Below are positions 53,194-62,256 of a stretch of DNA of 64,000 bases, piece after piece; the first letter of the stretch is position 1, and every line of letters begins with the position of its first letter. Source of the stretch: Prevotellaceae bacterium (GTDB lineage Bacteria > Bacteroidota > Bacteroidia > Bacteroidales > Bacteroidaceae). The notes beneath the pieces were generated by a model. That model did not search any database and was not told where the DNA came from. It was given only the letters and a program-made list of their open reading frames with translations. The stretch is from positions 13,158 through 77,157 of the forward strand of contig JABZLB010000011.1 in assembly GCA_015256945.1 (NCBI GenBank), in the 5' to 3' direction. Both the position numbers and the translations under genes were made by a program.

Positions 53194-54318
53194 CTATCCC
53201 TGACTTTCCTTAGCGTTGCCGTCTCGCTTCCTGGGAATGGAGAATCTAACCTTTTCACTCTCGTCCCTTCTTTCGTGATACAGCTTGGGTAAGGGGTTAG
53301 CGTAAGGCTCATCATAGTTTTTACGGTTGCGAAAACTGTCGATAGCCTGATAAATCGCTTTCCTGAAGGCATCAACATGAGCCTTGCCTTGTCCTGCAAT
53401 ATCAAAACAAGGAGTCAGGTCGGGCGAAGCACTGACAAGTGGAAGACCGCTTAAATAACATATACTGCTGTCAGAATCGAGAGCTTTGAATGGTATGATT
53501 CCCTGGTCGTGATACATGGCAATAATGCCGTCAAAGGCCATATAGTCGCAGCTTCCAAACAGATTGTCGGCCTGATAGGGCCCGAAAATCTGTACGCCTA
53601 CATCTGAAAGTGCCTGTACGGCTGGAATAATAGCCTCGGCTTCTTCCTTTCCCGGATGCCCGGCAGTGCTGTTGGGGTTAAGCGCCAACACGGCAATACG
53701 CGGATTTGAAATACGAAAATCGCGTCTCAATGTGGTGAAAAGCAGGGCGGTTTTTTCTATAATAGCTTCTTTTGTAATGGCTTCAGATACGTTTTTTAGC
53801 GAAATATCGTCGGTCATGAGTACCATGCGTAACCTGTCGTTTATTAATATTGGCAAACCTTTTTTACCGTCACCAATGCACGTTTCGATAAATTTTTCAT
53901 TGCATGGAAAGCTGAAACCATCAATGTGCATATTGTTTTTATCGATGGGGCAGGTAATAAGTACGTCATATAAACCGTCTTTATAGTCGGTAATGGCACG
54001 GTCAATTGATTGAACGGCCGCCCTGCTTCCCTCTTGTGTAGGAACTCCCAATTCAACCTTTATTTCTTCATCGAAGGCAGGTATAAGGTTCAGGCGTCCT
54101 GCTTTTGCCTCGGCTGCGTTGTTGATAATGCTGAAAAGGTTGTCCGCTAAGCCCAGGGCATTGCAATGGTAAGCCGCTATTTTAGGCGAACCATAGATGA
54201 TAGGGGTACAAATTTCAAACATATCGGGCTCAGAAAAAGCCTTAAAAATAAGCTCGTAGCCGATGCCGTTTGTGTCTCCGTGGGTGAAAGCCACGCGTAT
54301 TTTCTGATTATTCATCAT
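53194..54318 (-). CDS. pdxA: 4-hydroxythreonine-4-phosphate dehydrogenase
   Basis: A 374-residue PdxA. It oxidises 4-phosphohydroxy-L-threonine in the DXP-dependent branch of pyridoxal phosphate synthesis. Family blocks are AFTHGDTNGIGYELIFKA, TCPIDKNNMHIDGFSFPC (about 136-153), LNPNSTAGHPGKEE (about 212-225), with the metal His, and MYHDQGIIPFK (about 266-276). A charged tail of about 25 residues follows the normal end. It begins two bases after the DUF4837 stop. Confidence 0.95.
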   Translation of the reverse strand: MMNNQKIRVAFTHGDTNGIGYELIFKAFSEPDMFEICTPIIYGSPKIAAYHCNALGLADNLFSIINNAAEAKAGRLNLIPAFDEEIKVELGVPTQEGSRAAVQSIDRAITDYKDGLYDVLITCPIDKNNMHIDGFSFPCNEKFIETCIGDGKKGLPILINDRLRMVLMTDDISLKNVSEAITKEAIIEKTALLFTTLRRDFRISNPRIAVLALNPNSTAGHPGKEEAEAIIPAVQALSDVGVQIFGPYQADNLFGSCDYMAFDGIIAMYHDQGIIPFKALDSDSSICYLSGLPLVSASPDLTPCFDIAGQGKAHVDAFRKAIYQAIDSFRNRKNYDEPYANPLPKLYHERRDESEKVRFSIPRKRDGNAKESQG

Positions 54319-54320
54319 TG

Positions 54321-55280
54321 TTATTGCTGTTTTAGTGTATATAAGGCGGCTTCTAATTGCCGCAGATAATTTCGCTTTTTCTTGCCGGGGGCAAACACAA
54401 AGGCCTCAACAACCAGCGTATTTCCCTTGTGCTCTATGACATGACTGACGAACGGTCCGCCCATGGCGTCGCCCTTTACTTCCCATAATCCACGGAAGAT
54501 GATGAGTTTTTTATTTCGTTCGTGTATCATATTTACGTTTACAGGCAAGGCTGCGGTTTGCATGTACATGGCGTTGGTCTCGCCCTTTATGTTGCTTTTC
54601 ATGACGCTATCGCGCAAAGACGTGAAGGTATCTGCCATGTTTTTGCCAGCCTGTTGAAGCTGTTTGCCCTTCAGTTTATAGATAACAAGGTTCTGCATGG
54701 CAGTGGCACTGTTGTTGCTTAGCCACAGAAAATTGCGCCCCTGGCGGCTGCTTGTCATGTCAACAGGGACCTGAAGTGTAATACCAAATGCCTTTTTTAT
54801 AACTGCTTCCTGTCGGGTATTATGCTTGTTTCTCAGCTGACTAATGATGAAATTTAGCTCCGAACGCTCAAGAAGCTGTCGTAACAGCTGTCCCTGACGA
54901 CCGTTGAGAGCCTGGCTGAGCGACGTTACCGAAGGAGCATTAATGCTTACCACAATCTGTGGATGGGCGTAAACATCTTTTTCGTACGTTATTTTCACTC
55001 CATGATAACGTGTGTGGTTCAGGCTCACCACAACGATATTGCGTGAGAGCTGCAGCGTATTGTTAAAAGCTTTGTGTGAAACAGAAGAGACGTCAAAGCA
55101 AGGTTCGCTTTGCGGTAGTGCAATCATATCGGTGCCTAAAGCCTTACCGACAATGTTGTTGGTATCACCAACGACCAGCGCTTCAAACAGTCTGCCCCCT
55201 GAATGAGGTTGTAGGGGGGTACTGTTACAAGCAGCAAGAAAGACCGCCAAAAACGATATGATTGCGTGATAAAATTTCAT
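54321..55280 (-). CDS. DUF4837 family lipoprotein
   Basis: A 319-residue lipoprotein with lipobox FLAAC (Cys18). The mature protein has two similar alpha/beta halves (GRLFEALVVGD to FIISQLR; IKKAFGITLQVPVDM to VSHVIEHKGNTLVVEAFV), typical of DUF4837. The family is Bacteroidetes-specific, without known function, and regularly sits between rlmN and pdxA as here. The ATGA overlap with rlmN shows translational coupling. Confidence 0.9.
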   Translation of the reverse strand: MKFYHAIISFLAVFLAACNSTPLQPHSGGRLFEALVVGDTNNIVGKALGTDMIALPQSEPCFDVSSVSHKAFNNTLQLSRNIVVVSLNHTRYHGVKITYEKDVYAHPQIVVSINAPSVTSLSQALNGRQGQLLRQLLERSELNFIISQLRNKHNTRQEAVIKKAFGITLQVPVDMTSSRQGRNFLWLSNNSATAMQNLVIYKLKGKQLQQAGKNMADTFTSLRDSVMKSNIKGETNAMYMQTAALPVNVNMIHERNKKLIIFRGLWEVKGDAMGGPFVSHVIEHKGNTLVVEAFVFAPGKKKRNYLRQLEAALYTLKQQ

Positions 55281-56374
55281 TTACCTCTTAATTGCTTAAT
55301 CTTCCTGTCAGTACTAAGCAAGCCACAGGCTGCAAAAATGTCCTGTCCGCGGCTGGCTCGTATCGTTGTGAAGAAACCATGAGCTGTAAGATAGTCGCGG
55401 AAACTTTCCATCTTCTTGTCGTCTGCGCCTTTTAAGTTAACGTCTGGAATCTGATGAAAGCGAATAAGATTGATGTGACAGTCGAGCCCTTTCAGCAGCC
55501 GGCAAATCTCTTTGGCATGTGCCGTAGAGTCGTTAACGCCGCCAAAGACAATATATTCAAACGTCAGGCGTCGCTGATGAGAGAAGTCATACCCCCTCAA
55601 AAGGTCAACAACATCGCTGATGGGCATACCTTTTTCGGCAGGCATAAGGGCTGCACGCTGTTCGTGTATAGGCGAATGCAGACTGATTGCCACCTGACAG
55701 TCGCTCTCATCCAGAAACCGTTTAAGCTTGTCTTTGATGCCAACGCTGCTCACTGTAATGCGTTTGGGACTCCATGCCCATCCGTAATTGGCTGTAAGTA
55801 TTTCAGTAGCGCGCAGTACATTGTCCAGATTGTCCATGGGTTCACCTTGTCCCATAAATACGATATTGGTGAGTTTGTCAACCTCTGGCAGGCTGTAAAC
55901 CTGGTTTAATATGTCTGCAACTGTCAGGTAACCATCGAAACCTTGCTTGCCTGTCTGGCAAAAGAGGCAGTTCATCTTACAGCCAACTTCGCAGCTTACG
56001 CAAAGAGTGGCATGTCCTTTTTCCTCAGGGATGTATACAGTTTCTACAAAACGTACAGGCCTTTCAGCAGCGTTGGTATTGCTTTCCGCTTCGGTCAATG
56101 TGGCTTTAGCTTGTGTTTGTACGGGAAAAAGATATTTAATGGTACCGTCTTTCGACCGTTGGGCATCGATAGGAGAGGCGTTTCCTATCTCGCATACCTC
56201 AGCAAGGCGCTCTCTATTGGCTTTTGAGAGGTTCGTCATATCCTCAATTGACGATACGTGACGCTCGTAAAGCCACTTCGCTATTTGGCTGCCTGTGAAG
56301 GCTGGCATACCAAGAGACTGGACAAGATCCTTTAATTCGGGCAGCGTTAAACCAAGCAAAGTTATCTTTTTCAT
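55277..56374 (-). CDS. rlmN: 23S rRNA/tRNA adenine-C2 methyltransferase
   Basis: A 365-residue radical-SAM enzyme that methylates C2 of A2503 in 23S rRNA and A37 of some tRNAs. The iron-sulfur Cys are 132, 136 and 139 (CKMNCLFC). Cys125 and the Cys in DIFAACGLL near the end are the two catalytic cysteines. FMGQGEPMDN marks the SAM site. A 15-residue insertion near 88-103 is slightly unusual. The -7 promoter element ends five bases before the ATG. Confidence 0.96.
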   Translation of the reverse strand: MKKITLLGLTLPELKDLVQSLGMPAFTGSQIAKWLYERHVSSIEDMTNLSKANRERLAEVCEIGNASPIDAQRSKDGTIKYLFPVQTQAKATLTEAESNTNAAERPVRFVETVYIPEEKGHATLCVSCEVGCKMNCLFCQTGKQGFDGYLTVADILNQVYSLPEVDKLTNIVFMGQGEPMDNLDNVLRATEILTANYGWAWSPKRITVSSVGIKDKLKRFLDESDCQVAISLHSPIHEQRAALMPAEKGMPISDVVDLLRGYDFSHQRRLTFEYIVFGGVNDSTAHAKEICRLLKGLDCHINLIRFHQIPDVNLKGADDKKMESFRDYLTAHGFFTTIRASRGQDIFAACGLLSTDRKIKQLRGK

Positions 56375-56379
56375 ATATG

Positions 56380-56387
56380 CAAAGATA
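56380..56387 (-). promoter_or_regulatory. -7 promoter element of rlmN
   Basis: The minus strand reads TATCTTTG, an exact TAnnTTTG, five bases before the rlmN ATG, so the transcript should be leaderless or nearly so. Confidence 0.5.
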
Positions 56388-56430
56388 CAAACTTTTTAAG
56401 TAAAGTGGCGTCATTACGCCCTAAAAACGT

Positions 56431-56438
56431 TAACTTTG
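56431..56438 (+). promoter_or_regulatory. -7 promoter element of the DUF4922-SpoIID gene
   Basis: TAACTTTG matches TAnnTTTG, about 30 bases before the ATG at 56468, back to back with the rlmN promoter. Confidence 0.5.
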
Positions 56439-56467
56439 CAAAGAAACGGTCGTGAAGAGTAATCCTT

Positions 56468-58741
56468 ATGAATGGGACGAAATACAATATAGAGAAATTC
56501 TTTAGCCGGCAACTTAACTGCTGGAACGAGCTGCGGCTGCGCTATGAAGCCCTGAAACATGTTGCCTTACGACAGCTGGGAAGTCTGGAATTGCAGTATA
56601 ACCCCGAACGAATAGTATCTACGGGCGCTAAGATTGACCGCTTCACGATAGCTCACAGGGCTTGTTTTCTTTGCAGGAAAAATCGTCCTCACGAACAATT
56701 GACGATTGATTTAAACGATGGTTTCGAGCTGATGGTAAATCCTTTTCCTGTCTTACCCATGCACTTTACTATTGTAAGGAAAACGCATGTGCCTCAAACC
56801 ATCCTTGAAAACTATTCGGAAATACACCGTCTTCTTGGGCTTTTCCCTGAACTTTTTGTATTTTATAACGGGCCGTTATGCGGTGCATCGGCTCCTGACC
56901 ACATGCACTTTCAGGCAGGTTCGGGGCATGAATTGCCACTGATGACAGCGTGGAAAAGGGCAAAGAGCTTGCAAAAGATACTTATACACTTGCAGGACGG
57001 TTCATCGTTATCGTGTTTTCAGGACGGTGTTTTCAAGGTTTTTATCATTAAAAGCCGTTCGGAAGAAGCTGACATGACGCTGTTTAAACGGCTGTATGAT
57101 GCCCTGCCGGCAAGAAAAGACGAGAGCGAACCCCGCATGAATATTGTAGCATGGCGGGACGGTTATGATTATATAACGGCTGTTTTGCCCCGGCGCAGGC
57201 ATCGTCCTGCCTGCTATGATGAGCCGGAGGGCGAAAGAATGGTTATCAGTCCGGGTGCTTTGGATGTAGCAGGGTTGGTGATTTCGCCACGTGAAGACGA
57301 TTTTAACCGGATGACAGAAAATAAGTTAACCTCTATATTAAAAGAAGTAAGTATAACAGAAAGCGATATGGAAAATATAACAGAAAAACTGAAAGCTTTG
57401 GACAATTCACAACAATTGTCAAACGATAACGCCGAACCGCACGTAACAGTAGGTATTGTAAACGGACAGAAAATCGACTTTATACTCAACAAGCCCTATC
57501 GTATGGGTGATACCGTTATTGCAGACCGGCAGAGCGTTTCTTATGATAACGGCGATATGATATGGAACGGGAAGCGCTACAAAGAACTTGTTTTTGAACC
57601 TCAAAATGCCGCCGGCTCTTTCTCTTTACTGGATGTAACCATTGGTGTTAACTTTCATTGGGAGCGCAAGGAAACCCAAACGTTTCTTGGAAAACTTCGT
57701 TTTGTGGTTCACGGTAGGAAGATATGGGCCATCAACGAGCTTCCAGTTGAGCGTTATTTAGAAAGCGTAATATCGAGCGAAATGAGCGCAACGTCAAGCT
57801 TAGAACTGTTGGAAGCACATGCCGTTATTTCGCGTTCGTGGCTGCTTGCGCAAATAAAGAACCGTCGTTCAGTCAATAATGAGGTGGTCAGTATTTATAC
57901 ATGTATTATGGGTGAGAACAAAATGATAAAGTGGTATGACCGTCAGGACCATACGCTTTTTGATGTTTGTGCCGACGATCACTGCCAGCGTTACCAGGGA
58001 ATAACCAAGGAAACCAGTCAGCATGTGGCAGAAGCCATCGCACATACGCGCGGTCAGGTTCTGATGTCAGAGGACGAAATATGCGACGCACGGTTCTCAA
58101 AGTGTTGCGGTGGTGCCATGGAGGAGTTCCAATATTGCTGGGAAGATACCCCGAAATCCTATTTAAAGGCGATAGGTGATACCGTAGAAGAAACCATTCC
58201 TGACCTTACCGTAGAGGCCAATGCTGAAGAATGGATACGCACATCGCCCGAAAGTTTCTGCAATACACAGGATAAACGTATTCTCTCACAGGTATTAAAC
58301 GATTATGATCAGGAAACAACCGACTTTTATCGCTGGTGTGTTGACTATACCCAGGCGCAACTTTCGCAACTCATTAACAGTAGGCTTGGTATTGATTTCG
58401 GACAAATTCTGGACCTCATTCCTGTTGAACGTGGTAAAAGTGGCAGGCTTTGTCAGCTTAAAATAGTAGGTACAAAGCGTACGCTTACCATAGGAAAGGA
58501 ATTGGAAATACGCCGTGTACTTAGTTCAAGCCATCTGTATAGCTCGGCCTTTGTGGTTGACAAGGAAGATGTTGATGCCGATGGTGTACCGGGATTATTC
58601 CATATTATAGGTGCCGGATGGGGACATGGTGTAGGCCTTTGCCAGATAGGCGCGGCAGTAATGGGCGACAAAGGCTATTCCTACGACCGCATTTTGGCCC
58701 ATTATTACCCTGGAGCTGAACTGAAAAATTTATATAAATAG
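56468..58741 (+). CDS. DUF4922 (HIT-like) and SpoIID domain fusion protein
   Basis: A 757-residue two-part protein. The N-terminal 280 residues match DUF4922, a HIT-like nucleotide-binding fold: CFLCRKNRP (about 62-70), PVLPMHFTIVRKTH and the His motif SAPDHMHFQAGSGHE (about 140-154). Residues about 330-757 carry a SpoIID/LytB domain (ELPVERYLESVISSEMSA, EAHAVISRSW, then DARFSKCCGG and GAGWGHGVGLCQIGA). SpoIID is a peptidoglycan lytic transglycosylase, yet no signal peptide or membrane helix is visible. Its neighbour is an AmpG-like carrier, which suggests cell-wall fragment recycling. Confidence 0.87.
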   Translation: MNGTKYNIEKFFSRQLNCWNELRLRYEALKHVALRQLGSLELQYNPERIVSTGAKIDRFTIAHRACFLCRKNRPHEQLTIDLNDGFELMVNPFPVLPMHFTIVRKTHVPQTILENYSEIHRLLGLFPELFVFYNGPLCGASAPDHMHFQAGSGHELPLMTAWKRAKSLQKILIHLQDGSSLSCFQDGVFKVFIIKSRSEEADMTLFKRLYDALPARKDESEPRMNIVAWRDGYDYITAVLPRRRHRPACYDEPEGERMVISPGALDVAGLVISPREDDFNRMTENKLTSILKEVSITESDMENITEKLKALDNSQQLSNDNAEPHVTVGIVNGQKIDFILNKPYRMGDTVIADRQSVSYDNGDMIWNGKRYKELVFEPQNAAGSFSLLDVTIGVNFHWERKETQTFLGKLRFVVHGRKIWAINELPVERYLESVISSEMSATSSLELLEAHAVISRSWLLAQIKNRRSVNNEVVSIYTCIMGENKMIKWYDRQDHTLFDVCADDHCQRYQGITKETSQHVAEAIAHTRGQVLMSEDEICDARFSKCCGGAMEEFQYCWEDTPKSYLKAIGDTVEETIPDLTVEANAEEWIRTSPESFCNTQDKRILSQVLNDYDQETTDFYRWCVDYTQAQLSQLINSRLGIDFGQILDLIPVERGKSGRLCQLKIVGTKRTLTIGKELEIRRVLSSSHLYSSAFVVDKEDVDADGVPGLFHIIGAGWGHGVGLCQIGAAVMGDKGYSYDRILAHYYPGAELKNLYK

Positions 58742-58786
58742 GTAGCCGGGACGGTTTAGACAAGTAAACAAAAGGGAATTACATTC

Positions 58787-60088
58787 ATGCAAAAATTTCA
58801 AAGATTGCAGAAGTTTATGAAATATTCGCCATGGCTTTGGGTGCCATCGCTGTCGTTTAGTGATGCTCTTCCCAATGTCGTTGTGATGGCAATCTCTGTC
58901 ATTCTTTACAAGCAGATGGGACTTAGCAATGCTGCAATTACGTTTTATACGTCGTGGCTCTATCTGCCCTGGATACTAAAGCCGGTGTGGGCACCCTTTA
59001 TTGATTTGATAAAGACAAAACGATGGTGGATTGTTGGCATGGAAATCCTGCTGGGAGCGGCACTCGGAGGCATTGCCTTTACTATTCCAACTACATTCTG
59101 GCTGCAGGGAACGCTGTTCCTCTTTTGGGTTATTGCCTTTACTGGTGCATCACACTGTGTGGCTGCTGACGGTTTTTATATGCTGGGATTAGACCATTCT
59201 CAGCAGGCCTGGTTTATAGGAGTCCGTTCCATTGCCGAGCGTTTGGCTACTATTTTCGGACAGGGTTTCCTCGTTATGATAGCGGGAAATGTTCAGGTTC
59301 TTTTCCGTGGGAGCATATCTTATTCATGGAGTTTGATCTTCTATGGCATGGCAGGGTTGTTTCTTGCTGTTTGGTTGTGGCACGAAGCAGTGCTGCCTCG
59401 TCCTGCCGATGACGTGCAACGACGATATGTTAATGCGCATAAGGTATGGCATGGCTTTTCAGATACTTTTAAAACATTTTTCAAAAAGGATGGGATTCTT
59501 GTTGTTTTGTCCTTTATATTATTGTTTCGAATGCCTGAGGCCTTTTTGTCAAAGGTAACCGAGTTGTTCCTTATTGATACACCGCAAGATGGTGGTTTAG
59601 GGCTTTCTCCACAAGAATTTGGTCTTGTTCAGGGCACTGTGGGTGCCATAGGAGCCAGCCTTGGCGGACTGCTTGGCGGCTTTATGGTAAGCCGTAACGG
59701 GCTTAAACGCTGGCTCTGGCCTATGACTGTCGCCTACACACTGCCGGCAGTGGTATATGTTTTCATGAGTTTTGAAATGCCTTCGAACCTGATGGCTGTT
59801 AACTTTTGCGTGTTCTTTGAACAGTTTGGCTACGGTTTCGGGCTTACTGCCTATATGTTATACCTTATTTATATAAGCAGAGGAGACTACCAAACCAGCC
59901 ATTATTCGATAGTTTCGGCCTTGATGTCGTTGTCGATGATGCTCCCGGGACTGTTCGCCGGCGTGCTTCAGGAGGCCATGGGGTATCGTTATTTCTTTGT
60001 GTTTGTGCTGATTTGTTATCCCATTACATTTCTTGTGGCTTCGTTATTACATATTGATGACGATTTCGGCAGACAAGAAGAACTTTAG
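58787..60088 (+). CDS. AmpG-like MFS transporter
   Basis: A 433-residue major-facilitator protein with about twelve helices. PWLWVPSLSFSDALPNVVVM (about 15-34) and YLPWILKPVWAPFID (about 64-78) are the AmpG/SLC33-like signatures. AmpG carries anhydro-muropeptides into the cytoplasm. The gene starts 45 bases after the SpoIID fusion gene, so import and processing of wall fragments may be linked. The true substrate is not proved by sequence. Confidence 0.88.
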   Translation: MQKFQRLQKFMKYSPWLWVPSLSFSDALPNVVVMAISVILYKQMGLSNAAITFYTSWLYLPWILKPVWAPFIDLIKTKRWWIVGMEILLGAALGGIAFTIPTTFWLQGTLFLFWVIAFTGASHCVAADGFYMLGLDHSQQAWFIGVRSIAERLATIFGQGFLVMIAGNVQVLFRGSISYSWSLIFYGMAGLFLAVWLWHEAVLPRPADDVQRRYVNAHKVWHGFSDTFKTFFKKDGILVVLSFILLFRMPEAFLSKVTELFLIDTPQDGGLGLSPQEFGLVQGTVGAIGASLGGLLGGFMVSRNGLKRWLWPMTVAYTLPAVVYVFMSFEMPSNLMAVNFCVFFEQFGYGFGLTAYMLYLIYISRGDYQTSHYSIVSALMSLSMMLPGLFAGVLQEAMGYRYFFVFVLICYPITFLVASLLHIDDDFGRQEEL

Positions 60089-60154
60089 CCTTGTTTTTAA
60101 GTTAAATCTATATAAAAACGTAAAGTAGCATCATTCATTACGTTGTTTTTTATA

Positions 60155-60162
60155 TACCTTTG
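60155..60162 (+). promoter_or_regulatory. -7 promoter element of the Nif3-like gene
   Basis: TACCTTTG fits TAnnTTTG and gives a leader of about 17 bases before the GTG at 60183. Confidence 0.5.
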
Positions 60163-60182
60163 CACCCTAAACGTATTATAGC

Positions 60183-61013
60183 GTGAAAATAATAGAAGTG
60201 GTTAATGCCCTTGAACAATTCGCGCCTCTGCCGTTGCAGGAAGACTACGACAATGCCGGCCTGCAAGTAGGATTAACAGAAGCGGAAGTATCAGGGGCAT
60301 TATTGTGTTTGGACGTTACTGAAGCAATAGTAGATGAGGCTGTTAGCAAAGGGTGTAACCTTATTGTGAGCCATCATCCCCTCATTTTCCACAAGCTTCG
60401 CCGTTTGACAGGTGACGACTATGTGCAGCGAACGGTAATGAAGGCCATCGAAAAGAAGGTGACAATATTATCGCTTCACACCAATATGGACAGTGTGAAA
60501 GGTGGCGTAAACTTTAAGATAGCCGAAAAGATGAGGCTTGAAAAGGTAAGCTTTTTGGGGAAGACCCAAACTGTAAGTGTACCTTTTAATGCAGGTATTA
60601 CGGCTAACGACAACTGCCATTGCGTTGAGGGCGGTGAGGGGATTGTGGGTTATTTGCCTGCCCCTATGGCAGCCGACGACTTTATGATTATGCTAAAGCA
60701 TACGTTTGGAGCCGAGAGTGTGAGGGCAAACGAGCTGATTAGACGTGATATTTGCAAGGTTGCCCTGTGTGGAGGTGCAGGCGATTTCCTGCTTGATGAA
60801 GCGTTAAAGGTAGGTGCTGACGCTTTTATTACGGGTGAAATGCACTATCATCAATTTTTCGGATTGGAACAAAAGATACAGCTTGCCATCATAGGACATT
60901 ACGAAAGTGAACAATATACCACTGAAATTTTCAGGGATATTATCATGGAAAAATGTCCCGACGTGCGTTGCATGATTACAGAGACAAACACCAATCCCAT
61001 TATTTATTTGTAA
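60183..61013 (+). CDS. Nif3-like dinuclear metal-centre protein
   Basis: A 276-residue member of the Nif3/YbgI (DUF34) family, the short form without the inserted PII-like domain. Blocks are QEDYDNAGLQVG (about 19-30), NLIVSHHPLIFH (about 60-71) with metal-binding His, SLHTNMDS (about 99-106), and GEMHYHQFF plus IGHYESE near 220-240, supplying the other ligands. Translation starts at GTG. Members bind two metals; the biochemical role is unsettled. It lies 24 bases before the zinc-ribbon gene. Confidence 0.92.
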   Translation: MKIIEVVNALEQFAPLPLQEDYDNAGLQVGLTEAEVSGALLCLDVTEAIVDEAVSKGCNLIVSHHPLIFHKLRRLTGDDYVQRTVMKAIEKKVTILSLHTNMDSVKGGVNFKIAEKMRLEKVSFLGKTQTVSVPFNAGITANDNCHCVEGGEGIVGYLPAPMAADDFMIMLKHTFGAESVRANELIRRDICKVALCGGAGDFLLDEALKVGADAFITGEMHYHQFFGLEQKIQLAIIGHYESEQYTTEIFRDIIMEKCPDVRCMITETNTNPIIYL

Positions 61014-61037
61014 ACATTTAAGATAAATCATAGTTTT

Positions 61038-61874
61038 ATGGCAAAGAAAGAATCGACTGATTTGACAGTAGAAGAGAAGCTGAAAGCGTTGTACCAGCTT
61101 CAGGTTACCTTGTCGGGTATTGATGAAAACCGTGCCTTGCGTGGTGAATTACCTCTCGAAGTTCAGGACCTTGAGGACGAAATAGCCGGTCTTAACACCC
61201 GTCGTGAGAAGATAGAAGACGAGATAAACGACTTCCAATCGGCTGTTGCGCAGAAGCGTAACGAAATAGAGGTTGCACAACAGAGTGTTGAACGTTATAA
61301 AAGTCAGCTTGACGAGGTAAGAAACAACCGTGAATATGACACGCTTACAAAGGAAATTGAGTTCCAGTCGCTTGAAATAGAGTTGTGCAACAAGAAAATA
61401 AAAGAGGCTACTTTACGTATTGCAGAACGTCAGGAAGACCTGCAAAAGACAATAGAAACAATAGAGGAACGCCAGAAAGACCTGGCTCAGAAGCGAGGAG
61501 AACTGCAGGAAATTATGCAGGAAACACGCGAAGAGGAGGAACGACTGAAGGAGAAAGCCCGCGACCTCGAAACGAAAATAGAGCCTCGTTTGCTAACCAG
61601 TTTCAAACGTATACGTAAGGGAGCGCGCAACGGACTGGGCATTGTATACGTACAGCGCGATGCCTGCGGCGGATGTTTCAACAAAATTCCGCCACAGCGC
61701 CAGTTGGATATTAAAATTCATAAGAAGATTATTGTATGCGAATACTGTGGTAGAATTCTTATCGATCCGGAGTTGGCAGGAGTGCAGACTGCGGTGGTTG
61801 CAGAAGAAAAGCCTAAGCGTAAGCGTACGACAAGGAAGAAGAAAGCCGCTGAAACGGATGATGCAGAAGCTTAA
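61038..61874 (+). CDS. Zinc-ribbon coiled-coil protein (CdsZ/C4-type)
   Basis: A 278-residue protein. A long coiled coil (about 10-190, Glu/Lys/Arg/Gln-rich) is followed by a C4 zinc ribbon: CGGC at about 213-216 and CEYC near 236-239. A basic tail (KPKRKRTTRKKK) ends the protein. This architecture matches the zf-RING_7 family. It may bind nucleic acid or a ribosomal partner; function is not certain. It is coupled to the Nif3-like gene, a frequent pairing. Confidence 0.92.
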   Translation: MAKKESTDLTVEEKLKALYQLQVTLSGIDENRALRGELPLEVQDLEDEIAGLNTRREKIEDEINDFQSAVAQKRNEIEVAQQSVERYKSQLDEVRNNREYDTLTKEIEFQSLEIELCNKKIKEATLRIAERQEDLQKTIETIEERQKDLAQKRGELQEIMQETREEEERLKEKARDLETKIEPRLLTSFKRIRKGARNGLGIVYVQRDACGGCFNKIPPQRQLDIKIHKKIIVCEYCGRILIDPELAGVQTAVVAEEKPKRKRTTRKKKAAETDDAEA

Positions 61875-61977
61875 TTTTTTGATAAATAAACACAGACAGT
61901 ACAAGCAGGCTGTGAGGAAAAGGCTTTGACAGCACGCTTTCTGGGCCTTTATTTAAACACTTATAGCGTGGATACAT

Positions 61978-62022
61978 AAACCCCATACCTTTTTTCTGTA
62001 AAAGAGAAAGGGCATGGGGTTT
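61978..62022 (+). terminator. Terminator after the zinc-ribbon gene
   Basis: A 9-bp outer stem (61978-61986 with 62014-62022) with further pairing inside (CCTTTTT with AGAAAGG), followed by TAATTGTAATA. This is the last feature that I assign to the core chromosome before the foreign segment. Confidence 0.65.
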
Positions 62023-62128
62023 TAATTGTAATATGCTTTTTGGAAGTTCTTTCCTGGATAAAGTGTATAAGAGAAAGTATAGAATATAACCTGACCAGAT
62101 GCTTTTCATAAGGTTGTGTTAATCCGGC

Positions 62129-62188
62129 AAAACGAAATGTAGCACTTTGATAAAACGAAATGTGAATTTTTCAAGTAAAACGAAATGT
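62129..62188. repeat. Three direct repeats AAAACGAAATGT
   Basis: Perfect copies at 62129-62140, 62152-62163 and 62177-62188, spaced by 23 and 25 bases, about two helical turns. The stretch lies between the host terminator and the terminator of the foreign gene pair. Possible meanings are an operator array, arm sites of an integrase, or the repeated end of an IS21-like element; none can be decided from the sequence alone. Confidence 0.75.
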
Positions 62189-62214
62189 AACAAAATAAAA
62201 ACGTACACAATACA

Positions 62215-62255
62215 AAAGAGGTCGATTTGAAACCAATTATCAAATCGACCTCTTT
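62215..62255 (-). terminator. Terminator of the foreign gene pair
   Basis: A perfect 16-bp stem (62215-62230 with 62240-62255) with a 9-base loop, touching the stop of the 62257 gene, followed on the minus strand by TTTTGTATTG. Confidence 0.85.
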
Positions 62256-62256
62256 C

